64,000 bases of DNA from Capsulimonas corticalis (GTDB taxonomy: Bacteria > Armatimonadota > Armatimonadia > Armatimonadales > Capsulimonadaceae), in the NCBI RefSeq assembly GCF_003574315.2, contig NZ_AP025739.1, positions 62,001 to 126,000 on the forward strand, given 5' to 3'. The notes beneath the pieces were generated by a model. The model did not search any database. It was not told where the DNA came from and worked only from the letters and a program-made list of their open reading frames with translations. This document shows positions 7,817 through 16,431 of the stretch, piece by piece. Each line of letters begins with the position of its first letter. Position 1 is the first letter of the stretch. A program made the position numbers and the translations under genes.

Positions 7817-8812
7817 GTGGACGAGAAATCGGTGAACGAACAGCTTCACGAAATGGAAGAACGCCAGAATCGAACCGAGAGGTTGCTGGTAGAGACGATC
7901 GCAGGACTTACCACAGCCGCCATGCTCTACAATCTCGGTTCCAACGAACAGTATTACTCTGATGACGCACGATCACTGCGTTCAAAATTGTATGGTCGTA
8001 ATTCAGAAATTAACTGGGATATCGCTGGTGAATTGTCAAACAGACTGAGAGATATAATGCATGATGTCTTCAATACGACCCAATTGTCCAAGGATAACTA
8101 CCCTCGACTATCCTCAGGAATTAGCGAAACTCGTGGGCGGCTACACATTCTGCAAACTGAAATTCATGCATATCTTGCGGCTACGTCGACCGGTATTGAT
8201 CCCAATTTGCTCAGGGTTAGTCGATTTCTTAAGGTGACAATCTATCTACCAGATGGATTGCGGGGCGTTCCTTATGCCGAAGAGACCAAGATCGCCAAGG
8301 CCGTCCGTGATCTGATGGAGTCGATTGGGTTCTATGTCTCTGATGATTTCGATCCGAAGATTCGCTCATGGTACAAAAAGTTCTTCGCCAAGTCCAAAGA
8401 GAGCCTGACCCATCCCGAAGTCGTCAGCCGGCTGAAGAAAATCGAGTATGGACTTGAGAAATATGCGCTGCAGGAACGCCAAGCCAATATTGATGAAAAG
8501 CAGGCAAACGCCGTCGCGGCGCTGATCAAGGCGCTCGAAAATCAGCCTTCGGTCATTGGCCGAATCGGTTCGATCGTTCTGGTGAAATATTGCCGTCCGG
8601 ATGGCCAGCCGATGATTGAGTTCGTTACCCTGACTACGGATGAACTCATGTTCGTCGAGGAACACGGTCACCAAATGAAAGATCCCGCGGAATTTATCGC
8701 CATCATCGAAAGGCAAAGACGGGCCACTAAATCCAGATATGACCATGTTATAGACGAACTGGATGCGAATGATCCCTCGCAATTCGTCGAGCAGCGCGAG
8801 CTTGAGCAATAG
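7817..8812 (+). CDS. Hypothetical protein with conserved-looking C-terminal domain
   Basis: Encodes 331 residues from a GTG. The N-terminal 35 residues are a charged helix, the middle is helical, and from about residue 130 there is a more structured region (FLKVTIYLPDG, then GFYVSDDFDP). A Lys-rich helix and a segment DEKQANAVAALIKALE precede a beta-rich end. I have a sense of this C-terminal arrangement from other accessory proteins but cannot name a family. The next gene, 45 bp downstream, encodes a one-span membrane peptide, so the pair may act together at the membrane. Its location among cargo genes suggests a defence or accessory role (inference). Confidence 0.55.
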   Translation: MDEKSVNEQLHEMEERQNRTERLLVETIAGLTTAAMLYNLGSNEQYYSDDARSLRSKLYGRNSEINWDIAGELSNRLRDIMHDVFNTTQLSKDNYPRLSSGISETRGRLHILQTEIHAYLAATSTGIDPNLLRVSRFLKVTIYLPDGLRGVPYAEETKIAKAVRDLMESIGFYVSDDFDPKIRSWYKKFFAKSKESLTHPEVVSRLKKIEYGLEKYALQERQANIDEKQANAVAALIKALENQPSVIGRIGSIVLVKYCRPDGQPMIEFVTLTTDELMFVEEHGHQMKDPAEFIAIIERQRRATKSRYDHVIDELDANDPSQFVEQRELEQ

Positions 8813-8857
8813 CCAGATGACGATATTCATGGACACTGGCAGCACACGGAGACAACT

Positions 8858-9043
8858 ATGATGATCCCGGGATTTGTCGAGCGATGGGTTGCGCGGTTGC
8901 TCAGACACGGCGAGCGGTGGTCCAAGCGCAAGATCACGGCGTGGGTGATTGCCGCTGTCTTGTCGGCTATCATCAGCCATCATGTTCCCGAGCCGACCGT
9001 CGCCGATCGGCTCATGACGGCGGAAATATTCCGCGCGGAATAA
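8858..9043 (+). CDS. Small single-span membrane protein
   Basis: Encodes 61 residues; GGAG lies 7 bases before the ATG. A basic N-terminal amphipathic segment is followed by one hydrophobic helix (residues about 28-42, AWVIAAVLSAIIS) and a short polar tail. The final codons run through the palindrome at 9028-9041. Probably cotranscribed with the 331-residue gene. Confidence 0.5.
   Translation: MMIPGFVERWVARLLRHGERWSKRKITAWVIAAVLSAIISHHVPEPTVADRLMTAEIFRAE
9028..9041. repeat. Palindrome ATTCCGCGCGGAAT, copy 2
   Basis: Identical to 6862-6875; here the flanks extend it to a 16-bp perfect palindrome (9027-9042). It overlaps the 3' end of the small membrane protein gene. Confidence 0.5.
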
Positions 9044-9102
9044 AGTGCCACCGCGCGAGCGACAGGGACAGTCAACCACATACCCATAGATGGGACCGTC
9101 GG

Positions 9103-9128
9103 TTTTTCACGTTCGTGAAAAATTTCAC
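9103..9128. promoter_or_regulatory. Overlapping TTTCAC/GTGAAA palindromes upstream of sce7726
   Basis: TTTTTCACG (9103-9111) and CGTGAAAAA (9114-9122) form a 9-bp inverted repeat. The right arm makes a second palindrome GTGAAA-AA-TTTCAC (9115-9128). The -35 box begins 1 bp later, so this is a likely operator array. As a terminator for the preceding gene it would be weak. Confidence 0.55.
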
Positions 9129-9129
9129 A

Positions 9130-9158
9130 TTGACAGTTGAGTTCGGTTATGGTAGTAT
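9130..9158 (+). promoter_or_regulatory. Promoter of the sce7726-family gene
   Basis: -35 TTGACA (9130-9135), 17-bp spacer, -10 TAGTAT (9153-9158). The gene starts 35 bp downstream. Confidence 0.75.
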
Positions 9159-9193
9159 GTGCGTCATAGAATTCTATCCCGGAGCGGATCGCC

Positions 9194-9823
9194 ATGACAG
9201 AAAAAACCGCCAATGTGCCCGCCCAAATACGCCAAAATGACAGAGAAGTTCGTAAGGCACTTCACAATAAAGTGCTCAAGGCGCACCGATATGATGGCGA
9301 CACTCTAATCATTGATGAATTAGGGTTACGCCATGGCACATGTCGCGTTGATGTTGCCGTCGTAAATGGACGCCTGCATGGTTACGAGATCAAGAGTGAT
9401 TCCGATACTCTAGAGAGACTGCCACAACAAATAGCAGTATATGGCGAGATTTTTGATAGAGTCACCCTGATCGTTGGTGAGAAGCACGCTGAAAAGTCAA
9501 TCACCCAGATCCCAAGCTGGTGGGGCGTCAAAGTTGCAACCACCGGACCTAATGGCACAAAGTTTGAACACTACCGCCGGGAGAGCAACAACCGGGATAT
9601 TAACCCATTAGCATTAGCTGAATTGCTATGGCGCCCCGAAGTCGTCTCCATTCTTCAAGGGCTAGGCGCGCCTGCTCCTATTTTGAAAAAGCCGCGCGCC
9701 GTCTTATACGCCTATCTTGCTGAATCTGTTGAACTGAACGAGCTGCGACGTCTTGTTCGCACTACTTTGAAGGCACGGACAGATTGGAGAGGTCAGCGAC
9801 CACCTTCGTTAGATGCTGGTTAG
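9194..9823 (+). CDS. sce7726 family protein (PD-(D/E)xK-like)
   Basis: Encodes 209 residues. Residues about 18-75 (EVRKALHNKVL, DELGLRHGTCRVDVAVVNG, HGYEIKSDSDTLERLPQQ) match my recollection of the sce7726 family. D-x-A-V then GYEIK has the look of a PD-(D/E)xK nuclease core, and the WWGVK segment follows. The C-terminal 60 residues are helical. It faces the beta-family gene tail to tail and the two coding regions overlap by 62 bp. I recall sce7726 and beta-family genes as frequent neighbours in accessory islands, which would suggest a joint, possibly antiphage, role. The catalytic function is not proven. Confidence 0.75.
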   Translation: MTEKTANVPAQIRQNDREVRKALHNKVLKAHRYDGDTLIIDELGLRHGTCRVDVAVVNGRLHGYEIKSDSDTLERLPQQIAVYGEIFDRVTLIVGEKHAEKSITQIPSWWGVKVATTGPNGTKFEHYRRESNNRDINPLALAELLWRPEVVSILQGLGAPAPILKKPRAVLYAYLAESVELNELRRLVRTTLKARTDWRGQRPPSLDAG

Positions 9824-10874
9824 TGCTAACCCATACCCATGTCGTCAGATTTCCGGTCGGTTCTGTTCCTTGGGAACAATAATAGATATAATTATCCCCA
9901 GCCGAAGTCATCGGTCCACTGTAATATGGACGAGCAACTAATGTAGTGCATAGCCCTTGATATTGTCCGAAGCCATGCGTTTTTATAGTTCTACCTATTC
10001 CGATATGCCAAGCATCATCTATCGTATATCGTAGTTTTGCGAGCGGCTTTATCACCCGCATGTCCATCTCTATTATATCGGGATGGCTGGCCGCATAATC
10101 TCCAAATGTCGGAATTCGTGTCTCAGTCCCAAGATGCTCCACCAAAGATTTGTAAGCAATCCACTCGCGTCGATTGATCGTTCCAGAAACTTCTAGCTGT
10201 GGATCTTTTGGCGAGCCGATAACCTGTGTTACCAATTGGGGATATGACGTTCCTGCAATCGTTAATGTACGCCAATGAGGAAGATTTGGCAACATCTTGA
10301 ACATGGCAGTCACGGCCTGATTGAATACTGTGTTAGATTGATAGCTATGCGCACCGAAATCAATTATAAGATCCGTCTCTCCTGCATCAACTTTCAAAGT
10401 AGTAAGCAGATTAGCAATATCTACGGCAAAATTAGGCCGGTCAAAATCAGGCAGAAGTAAACGAAGGCAAACGCCTCTTTCGTCGAGCTCAATTACTGCA
10501 CCAACTGCCGCGACGAATGAAGTAGTGCTGCTAAGCCTTATAACCGGCACAGCCGCACATTGATTTTCTCGCGCTCTTGCAAATACATAACCGACACAAT
10601 GTTGCCCCCCCGCCATCATAGTGTCACACCCTATCAGTTGGAGATCAACAAAGCATCTCCGCCCTCCCCACTTTTGCCCTAAACGCTTTCCAAACTCACT
10701 AAGATGTTCATTGATGGTCTTGCTGGCTTTTTGCTGCTCATGATCATAGCCAATAGGCGGTATTTCAAGTAAGGGCGTGATACGGTCCTTCACGTTCCCT
10801 GCTAACCGCATTAGAGCTTGATACTCTCCCTGCTTCCACTTTAGAATCGGCACATAGTGCCTATAGTTGAACAT
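9762..10874 (-). CDS. Beta family protein (phage T4 beta-protein-like, PF14350 type)
   Basis: Encodes 370 residues. The start at 10874 is chosen because the family begins with M-x3-YxPxLK-x-K-x-GEYxAL, seen here at once, although the Shine-Dalgarno match (AAAGG) is about 13 bases away. The predicted fold is an alternating alpha/beta barrel-like protein with ITPLLEIPP near residue 30, LLLPDFDRP and LIIDFG in the middle, and EWIAYKSL late. A TATACT box (10911-10916) on the minus strand is the likely -10. Convergent with and overlapping the sce7726 gene, so expression of one may interfere with the other. Confidence 0.72.
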   Translation of the reverse strand: MFNYRHYVPILKWKQGEYQALMRLAGNVKDRITPLLEIPPIGYDHEQQKASKTINEHLSEFGKRLGQKWGGRRCFVDLQLIGCDTMMAGGQHCVGYVFARARENQCAAVPVIRLSSTTSFVAAVGAVIELDERGVCLRLLLPDFDRPNFAVDIANLLTTLKVDAGETDLIIDFGAHSYQSNTVFNQAVTAMFKMLPNLPHWRTLTIAGTSYPQLVTQVIGSPKDPQLEVSGTINRREWIAYKSLVEHLGTETRIPTFGDYAASHPDIIEMDMRVIKPLAKLRYTIDDAWHIGIGRTIKTHGFGQYQGLCTTLVARPYYSGPMTSAGDNYIYYCSQGTEPTGNLTTWVWVSTNQHLTKVVADLSNLSVPSK

Positions 10875-11033
10875 GATGGATCTGTAACCTTTCACCGCCA
10901 GGATGATTACAGTATAGCAGAAACTGCTACTTAGCATGCAAATTTTGATACATAAGTGCCATTTTTGAGTGGTAATTTTTAATTAAGTAATTTTTATTTC
11001 TAGAAATACGTATATCAAACTTCTAAATTAATA

Positions 11034-11234
11034 GTGTTCGCGAGCCTGGACCATTGCACACAGACCTTCGAGAACGTGACGGCCGACGCCCGGATCAGCG
11101 AGGAGGCGGAGCACGACGTCGCGCTCGCGGTGAAGGCCGGACGGGAAGCCTGGGGGCGGTACGTGGCGGCGACCGGCGGTGAGCCTGACCCGGATGTGCG
11201 GGACCGGACGCCGGCGGCGTTCTTTGGAGCGTAG
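11034..11234 (+). pseudogene. G+C-rich 3' gene fragment at a composition break
   Basis: A 66-codon frame with strongly biased G/C third positions begins exactly where a very A+T-rich stretch (10,938-11,030) ends. It has no ribosome site; its first possible codon is a GTG. The product is acidic and helical and ends in PAAFFGA. It looks like the tail of a gene whose 5' part was removed by the rearrangement that placed the A+T-rich cargo here. The rest of the 10,875-11,380 gap holds only the beta-gene promoter. Confidence 0.35.
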
Positions 11235-11380
11235 GCGGCCAGGGCGGGGACGCGTGCGCGGGCGGAGAGAGTGCTGCGGGAAAACCCTGCCCTCTTGAAA
11301 ATCACACTGAGTACCGGTGACAAACACTTCCAGAACGTGCGTATGTACACTCAGCGCAGGCAGAAAAGGAGAGACTGAAA

Positions 11381-11581
11381 TTGAACTGGATCGAGACGGA
11401 CGAGGATTTGCTGAACTTGGATCATGTGATAACGATAAGCCGTGGACAGAAGACAATCAGCTTCTTTGGCAGTCCAGACTCAGACGGACGGGTGAGGGAA
11501 ATCGGCAAGCTATCTTTTGATTCGAAAGAAGAGATGACGACGGAGTTTCAGCGATTGCGCGTGAAGCTGTGCCGGTCATAG
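11381..11581 (+). CDS. Small hypothetical protein, TTG start
   Basis: Encodes 66 residues from a TTG with AAAGGAGA 8 bases upstream, a strong ribosome site that decides the start. The product MNWIETDEDLLNLDHV then ISRGQKTISFFGS suggests a small beta-barrel or SH3-like fold. No family recognised. It ends just before a bidirectional terminator. Confidence 0.5.
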   Translation: MNWIETDEDLLNLDHVITISRGQKTISFFGSPDSDGRVREIGKLSFDSKEEMTTEFQRLRVKLCRS

Positions 11582-11624
11582 ATACGCTTGCACTCTCGGA
11601 GAGATATCCTCGATGGCAAAAACA

Positions 11625-11672
11625 ACGCGACCGTCTACCAGCGTTGGTAGACGGTCGCGTGAGTAGTTTTTA
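11625..11672. terminator. Bidirectional intrinsic terminator
   Basis: A perfect 16-bp stem (11625-11640 with 11645-11660) around a GCGT loop. A T-run follows on the plus strand (from about 11667) and TGTTTTTG follows on the minus strand, so it can end both the 66-residue gene and the convergent DUF6414-like gene. Confidence 0.8.
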
Positions 11673-12452
11673 GAAGAGGCGGCGGAACATCGCAATCGGC
11701 GTGACGCGAATGGCGTCTTCGTGGAATAGCAAGGTACTCAGCGCCTCAGCGGCTCCCTGCGAGGCTACTAATAGAGGCGTACTGGGCATGGCGAGAGAAG
11801 GTGTCGGAATTTCTTTAATGCCTATTAGGTAGACGTCAGAGAGCCCAGACGTTCCGTACTTGTAATAGTAACTGGAAATCGGCTCTTGCATCCCGTCATC
11901 CTTTATCGTACCCACAACGATGAAGTTTCCGTTGATGTTGAGTTGGAAGGCCGATGGGATCTGTACTTTTTCCAGAAGTGCAATAAGGACCTTCATTTGT
12001 TCAAGTTCAGCACGATCCGCAGCGGTTTTGTTAACCTTGCTCATGAGAGTTTCGGCAGACATCTTAAAAGTTATCGTGCCGATTTCGATCATCGACTTGT
12101 CAACAAATCCGAGCGTCCCTTTGGTAATAACCAACTGCCCATGAGTTCCTTCTAAAATCGACTCTGCGATAACGTCATTCTCGGTGAAGTAAGACAAAAC
12201 TTCGGTCGTGATGAGATCATGCGGGTCGACGATACGCTTGGAGGTCTTCTGCCTACTGGAGGTATGCTTTATGTCGCCGCCGACGAGATGAGCATCAAGC
12301 TTCGCTCCTCTGTCAACACCTGAGCTGTCGGTGTCTGTCTCTTCTAACGAAGAAAGACGCCCACTAAAGAGCTGGGCGTAGTAAGAGGAAATACGGGCGG
12401 AATCTTTGTAGAGGTAATCATACAATGCGACCGCTGGTTCTTCGAGCTCCAC
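11670..12452 (-). CDS. DUF6414-like protein
   Basis: Encodes 260 residues from a GTG. The N-terminus (ALYDYLYKDSARISSYYAQL) fits what I recall of DUF6414, whose members begin with a short Tyr-rich strand-helix. The middle is polar, and the C-terminal half is alpha/beta with an FQLNINGNFIVVGTIKDDG strand pair. The start lies inside the upstream 68-residue gene (35-bp overlap), so translation is coupled. Cellular role unknown; it is found in accessory regions. Confidence 0.5.
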   Translation of the reverse strand: MELEEPAVALYDYLYKDSARISSYYAQLFSGRLSSLEETDTDSSGVDRGAKLDAHLVGGDIKHTSSRQKTSKRIVDPHDLITTEVLSYFTENDVIAESILEGTHGQLVITKGTLGFVDKSMIEIGTITFKMSAETLMSKVNKTAADRAELEQMKVLIALLEKVQIPSAFQLNINGNFIVVGTIKDDGMQEPISSYYYKYGTSGLSDVYLIGIKEIPTPSLAMPSTPLLVASQGAAEALSTLLFHEDAIRVTPIAMFRRLF

Positions 12453-12624
12453 GTTTGATCCTCTCCTGCGTTTCCTTTTTTTGCTTCTCGAAATCGCTCA
12501 AATCCTGAGCGAGCTTTCGGTTGTGGTCAGCAAAAAGCCGAAAAGCGTCTTTCACGAATTCCTTGGCTTGGTCTTGCAGCTCTTCCGGGATGTGCAGGGT
12601 AGGCTGTTCGGTTGTCTTATTCAT
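12418..12624 (-). CDS. Small coiled-coil protein upstream of the DUF6414-like gene
   Basis: Encodes 68 residues, almost entirely a charged helix (residues about 13-58) with heptad-like spacing and an Arg-rich tail. A TATACT box at 12677-12682 (minus strand) is a plausible -10, about 50 bp upstream; no clear -35. It overlaps the next gene by 35 bp and probably forms a complex with its product. Confidence 0.5.
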   Translation of the reverse strand: MNKTTEQPTLHIPEELQDQAKEFVKDAFRLFADHNRKLAQDLSDFEKQKKETQERIKRGARRTSGRIV

Positions 12625-12781
12625 CGAGGCGCCTCATCTGGTTCGGTGGCCGTGTCTTACAAGCATGTCTATTTTCAGTATAGCACAACTCTGATACGGG
12701 TTACCCAATTATCGGTACGTTTCAAATATTCTTGGAGTTCCGAAAAGCAGATCGCGCACACCCGGCGATGGAGTTTTCCAG

Positions 12782-12787
12782 TATAAT
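12782..12787 (+). promoter_or_regulatory. -10 element of the serine integrase gene
   Basis: A perfect TATAAT sits 20 bp before the integrase ATG, with AGGAAGG as ribosome site between. No convincing -35 is visible at 16-18 bp, so the promoter may need an activator or be weak. Confidence 0.5.
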
Positions 12788-12807
12788 AGTCAGGAAGGCA
12801 CTCCACC

Positions 12808-14526
12808 ATGGCGAAGAAAAAACCCCTGCCCAATCTCAACGGCTTGATCGCCGGCTACCTGCGCATCTCCGACGTCAAGTTCCCCGACGGCTGCGTCTCC
12901 GTTCCCGACAAAGAAGCGTTTCTTGACAAGCTGCGCCAGATCCGTATGTCGGAACTGATGCAGGACGCCGAGCGCGACGGATGCACGATTGACATCTGGT
13001 ATGACGACATCGGAATCAGCGGACGGGGCGAGTATCTGGCGAAGCGCATCGCCTACCAGGAGATGCTCAGAGACGCCAAGGCGAAGAAGCTGCGCGCCGT
13101 CTATGCCCGTGATCTCTCCCGCCTCGGCCGCGACCTGATCGAGCAGGAAAACTTCTTTCTCCAGCTCGAAGCCCAGGCGGTCGATGTTCGCGTCGCCGAT
13201 CTTCCCACCAGCGGCGACGAAGCGGCGCGTACGCTCGTGCGCCAGCAGCTTGGCTCCCTCAATCAGTATATGGCGACCAAGAACGGCCAGGTCATCAAGC
13301 AAACGAATCTGGAGCGCGTTCGCACCGGCCAGTGGGTAGGCCGCACCCGCGACCAGCTCGGGCTGAGGTACAACAAGGCAACGAAGTTCTTCGACTACGA
13401 TCCGGAGACGGCGGACCTCGCCTGCCTGGTCTACGAGACGTTCATCGCCTGCCACGGCTTTGCCCGCGCCACGGCGCTGACGCTCAACCAGATGTTGCGT
13501 GACGGCAAGGCGCGCGCGGCGATAGGTCCGCGCGGCGGGATGTGGTCAGGAAGCACGGTCCTGCGGATTATCAAAGGGCCGATCTACCGGCGCAAGATCC
13601 AGTACGAAGATTTGCTGATCGACTCGGAGGACAAAATCCCGGCCGTCGTTCCCCAGGACTTAGTCGACGAAGTGGATCGTCTCCTGCTCGTACGCGCGCC
13701 GCTGAACGAGGTCGGCGCCGCGAAGCGGAAGGCGGGCCGACTGGAACACACCTTCGGAGGAATGCTGTTCTGCATCCATTGCGGCCGGCGCATGATCGCC
13801 CTGCGCAATCCGGGATCGCGCGCCGGCCGCGGTCCCGTGCTGTGGCTTTCGTGGATCTGCTGCCAGGGCGGAGACGGCGAGCGTGGGTTGTGCGACTGCA
13901 AGTTCTCTATTCAGCAATTCCGGCTGGACGCTCTCGTCAGCGAGGGACTGCGCCAGGCGTTCGAAATTTATGAGCGAGAGCATTTCAAGTCTGGGAAAAC
14001 GCCGAAGCCGAAACCCGTCAAGCCCCTCTCAACGTTCTCCGAGATGATGGCGAAACTGGACCAGCGCCGCGACCGGCTTCTGGACCTTCTGGAGTCCTGC
14101 GAACCCGAGGCGGTGGGGACGATCAACGAGCGGTTGAAGGCGATCGCGAATGAACGGATCAAGCTGAAGGAACAGCCAGAAGTCACGGCGGAGCTTGCGG
14201 CTGACACCACCATCGAAACACTCAGCCGGAGGCAGCTGACGTCATTGTCCAAGAAACTGGAGACGGTGTGGGAAACGCCCGACGATATGCTTTCGCACGC
14301 GAAGCACGATCTGCTCAAGACGCTTCAGGTCAGGGTAATGATCAACATCCTCCCCCGCGCCGCAAAAAAGCGCAAAGACGGCAATACGCGGCGCTACCCC
14401 GGACTGCTCAGCGCTCAGCTTCATGTAGGAATTCTCGGTATGGCGGGTGAACACTCACTGGAAATCACGGAGACACAAGACGCGTACAACGCCTACATTC
14501 AATGGAAATGCTGCCGTCGCTGGTAG
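12808..14526 (+). CDS. Large serine recombinase / integrase
   Basis: Encodes 572 residues. The N-terminal resolvase domain has the nucleophile context YLRIS (Ser21), DIGISGRG and the arginine motif ARDLSRLGRD. A recombinase domain follows (residues about 170-290), then a zinc ribbon (C322, C325, C351/C352 and a CDC near 361) and a C-terminal coiled-coil segment. This architecture cuts and rejoins att sites through a Ser-DNA link. The gene lies next to a truncated nucleotidyltransferase in the same reading frame, as expected for an integrase beside its attachment junction. A decayed partial copy is at 17012-17256. Confidence 0.9.
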   Translation: MAKKKPLPNLNGLIAGYLRISDVKFPDGCVSVPDKEAFLDKLRQIRMSELMQDAERDGCTIDIWYDDIGISGRGEYLAKRIAYQEMLRDAKAKKLRAVYARDLSRLGRDLIEQENFFLQLEAQAVDVRVADLPTSGDEAARTLVRQQLGSLNQYMATKNGQVIKQTNLERVRTGQWVGRTRDQLGLRYNKATKFFDYDPETADLACLVYETFIACHGFARATALTLNQMLRDGKARAAIGPRGGMWSGSTVLRIIKGPIYRRKIQYEDLLIDSEDKIPAVVPQDLVDEVDRLLLVRAPLNEVGAAKRKAGRLEHTFGGMLFCIHCGRRMIALRNPGSRAGRGPVLWLSWICCQGGDGERGLCDCKFSIQQFRLDALVSEGLRQAFEIYEREHFKSGKTPKPKPVKPLSTFSEMMAKLDQRRDRLLDLLESCEPEAVGTINERLKAIANERIKLKEQPEVTAELAADTTIETLSRRQLTSLSKKLETVWETPDDMLSHAKHDLLKTLQVRVMINILPRAAKKRKDGNTRRYPGLLSAQLHVGILGMAGEHSLEITETQDAYNAYIQWKCCRRW

Positions 14527-14547
14527 TTTCGTATATACACATTTGTT

Positions 14548-15339
14548 TTGTCGGACCTGTCCGATACCGACTTGTACGGCTTTTGTATCCCCGAGAAGGA
14601 GACGGTGTTTCCGCATCTGCGCGGAGAGATTCCGGGATTCGGCAACCAGATCCCGCGATTCGAGCAATGGCAGGAGCACCACGTGCTCGACAAAAGCGCG
14701 GGCGGCGGCAAGGGACGGTCTTACGATCTCGCCATCTACAATATCGTCAAATACTTTCAGCTTTGCATGGAGAACAATCCGAACATGATTGATTCTCTCT
14801 TCACGCCCCGGACCTGCGTGCTGCATAGCACGGAAGTCGGGAATATGGTGCGGGAGAATCGGCGCTTGTTTCTGCACAAAGGCGCGTGGCACAAATTCAA
14901 AGGGTACGCCTACAGTCAGGTGCACAAGATGAACAGCAAGGACGCGCCGGTCGGAAAGCGTCAGGAGCTTGTCGCGCAGTTCGGCTACGATGTCAAGTAT
15001 GCATACCATGTCATTCGGCTGCTGGATGAAGTCGAGCAGATCCTGACCGAAGGCGACATCGACTTGCAGCGCAACCGCGAGCAGCTCAAATCGATCCGCC
15101 GTGGCGAGTGGACGCAGGAGGATATCCTCAAGCACTTTGAACGCAAGGAACGGGATCTCGAAACGCTCTACACGAACAGCAAACTGCCGCATGCGCCCGA
15201 TGAGGCCCAGATCAAGCAGTTGCTGCTGAACTGCCTGGAGCACCATTACGGAAATTTGAGCGACTGCGTGGTGAACGTGGACGCCGCCGCCGATGCGTTA
15301 CGGCGCATACGAGCCATCGTTGAGCAGGCAGGCTATTGA
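14548..15339 (+). pseudogene. Nucleotidyltransferase-superfamily protein, 5'-truncated
   Basis: Encodes up to 263 residues from a TTG without a ribosome site. The product starts at SDLSDTDLYGF. Related DNA-polymerase-beta-like proteins have a G-S-x-x-Y-G stretch about ten residues before this point, and it is missing here. Conserved downstream parts are intact (YDLAIYNIVKYFQL, NPNMIDSLFTP, ENRRLFLHKGAWHKFKG). The frame runs directly on from the integrase stop codon (TAG at 14524) without another stop. The simplest reading is that the element inserted into this gene and its 5' part lies at the far end of the element. It could instead be a functional short variant. Confidence 0.65.
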
Positions 15340-15463
15340 AGAGTCCTGCGCTGGCTTTCACACGGAGGAAGAGGTGAATGCAGGCTGGACTATGACGACG
15401 CGCCAGCCCAGACACTTTGGCTAAGACGGTAGACGGGCATGCGCTTGTCCCCTCCCCATCCAA

Positions 15464-15518
15464 CACACGACTGCCCCTGCCGGTTGAACCGGCAGGGGCA
15501 GTCGTGTGATCTTTTTTT
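15464..15518 (+). terminator. Strong intrinsic terminator
   Basis: A perfect inverted repeat of about 21-22 bp (15464-15485 with 15487-15508) is followed by seven T (15512-15518). It would end transcription from the integrase/nucleotidyltransferase side, 125 bp after the latter's stop codon. Confidence 0.88.
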
Positions 15519-15539
15519 AAGACGTGCGCCCTGCGCGCA

Positions 15540-16298
15540 TTACTTCCATCGGTCGACCGAGTAGGCCAGTGTCTGGCGAGCGAAGTCGTTGCCGAAATTG
15601 CTGCCGTCGATTGTCCACAAGTTGGCGTCGTTTGAACCACCATCAGGCTTGTCCAAAGTTGCCAGCGGACGCATCGACTTCACGTGGCCGTCCATGAACA
15701 AATAGTTCGAGAAGCCAGTATGGCCCGAGAACAAGTTGCCGGCGTTGTTACCGCTGCCATTAACTTCCTTCTGACGCCAGATGTCACCGCCGTAGTCGAC
15801 GGCAAAGTCGCAGTATCCTTGCGTGTCCTCGACGAGGCCGATCAACTGTGATGGCGATTGAAAGGAAGCGAGCGGCTTGCCGTTGTTATCGGAGAATGCG
15901 CCGTTGGCTGGCGGTCCATTCGTGCTTGCGCCGTATGAGACGTGCTGGACCGAGCTGAATCCGGGAGGGAGACACTGCGGGCACGAGATGTCGTCCTTAC
16001 GAGGGTTGGACGGACACTGGTAAATGCCGACGCTCTTCGTGTAGGTAAGGAGCAGATCTTCGAAGGGAATACCAGCGCCGTTGACACGGGGAGTGCTGAT
16101 CTCATCATAGTCTTGGCTGTACTGGGCCAATGCCAGACCCATCTGCTTCAGGTTGGAAAGGCAGGCGGTCTGGCGAGCTTTTTCGCGAGCTTTTGCGAAT
16201 ACCGGGAAGAGAATTGCGGCAAGGATAGCTATAATAGCTATCACGACGAGCAATTCAATGAGCGTAAAAGCTTTTAGCGATGATTTCATTTTATTCAT
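15540..16298 (-). CDS. DUF1559-type pilin-like protein with prepilin leader
   Basis: Encodes 252 residues. AGGA lies 6-7 bases before the ATG at 16298. The short basic leader [10 protein letters not shown] precedes [19 protein letters not shown], a class III/type II pseudopilin cleavage site and transmembrane helix. The body has four cysteines, and the C-terminus carries the [10 protein letters not shown] motif typical of DUF1559 proteins in Planctomycetota and Armatimonadota. It would be processed by a prepilin peptidase and assembled or displayed by a type II secretion or pilus machine (a GspE/PilB ATPase is at 43473-45434). Confidence 0.88.
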   Translation of the reverse strand: MNKMKSSLKAFTLIELLVVIAIIAILAAILFPVFAKAREKARQTACLSNLKQMGLALAQYSQDYDEISTPRVNGAGIPFEDLLLTYTKSVGIYQCPSNPRKDDISCPQCLPPGFSSVQHVSYGASTNGPPANGAFSDNNGKPLASFQSPSQLIGLVEDTQGYCDFAVDYGGDIWRQKEVNGSGNNAGNLFSGHTGFSNYLFMDGHVKSMRPLATLDKPDGGSNDANLWTIDGSNFGNDFARQTLAYSVDRWK

Positions 16299-16431
16299 TG
16301 CTAGTCCTACTTCTCCACATATCAATGTAGATTTAATTTGGCGCCGTTCTCACCGCAAGTGACTAGCCGCTGATCTTGATTGAGAAGCTTATAGCCGCCT
16401 GCGATAGTTTCATCGGTACAAACGTAAACCA

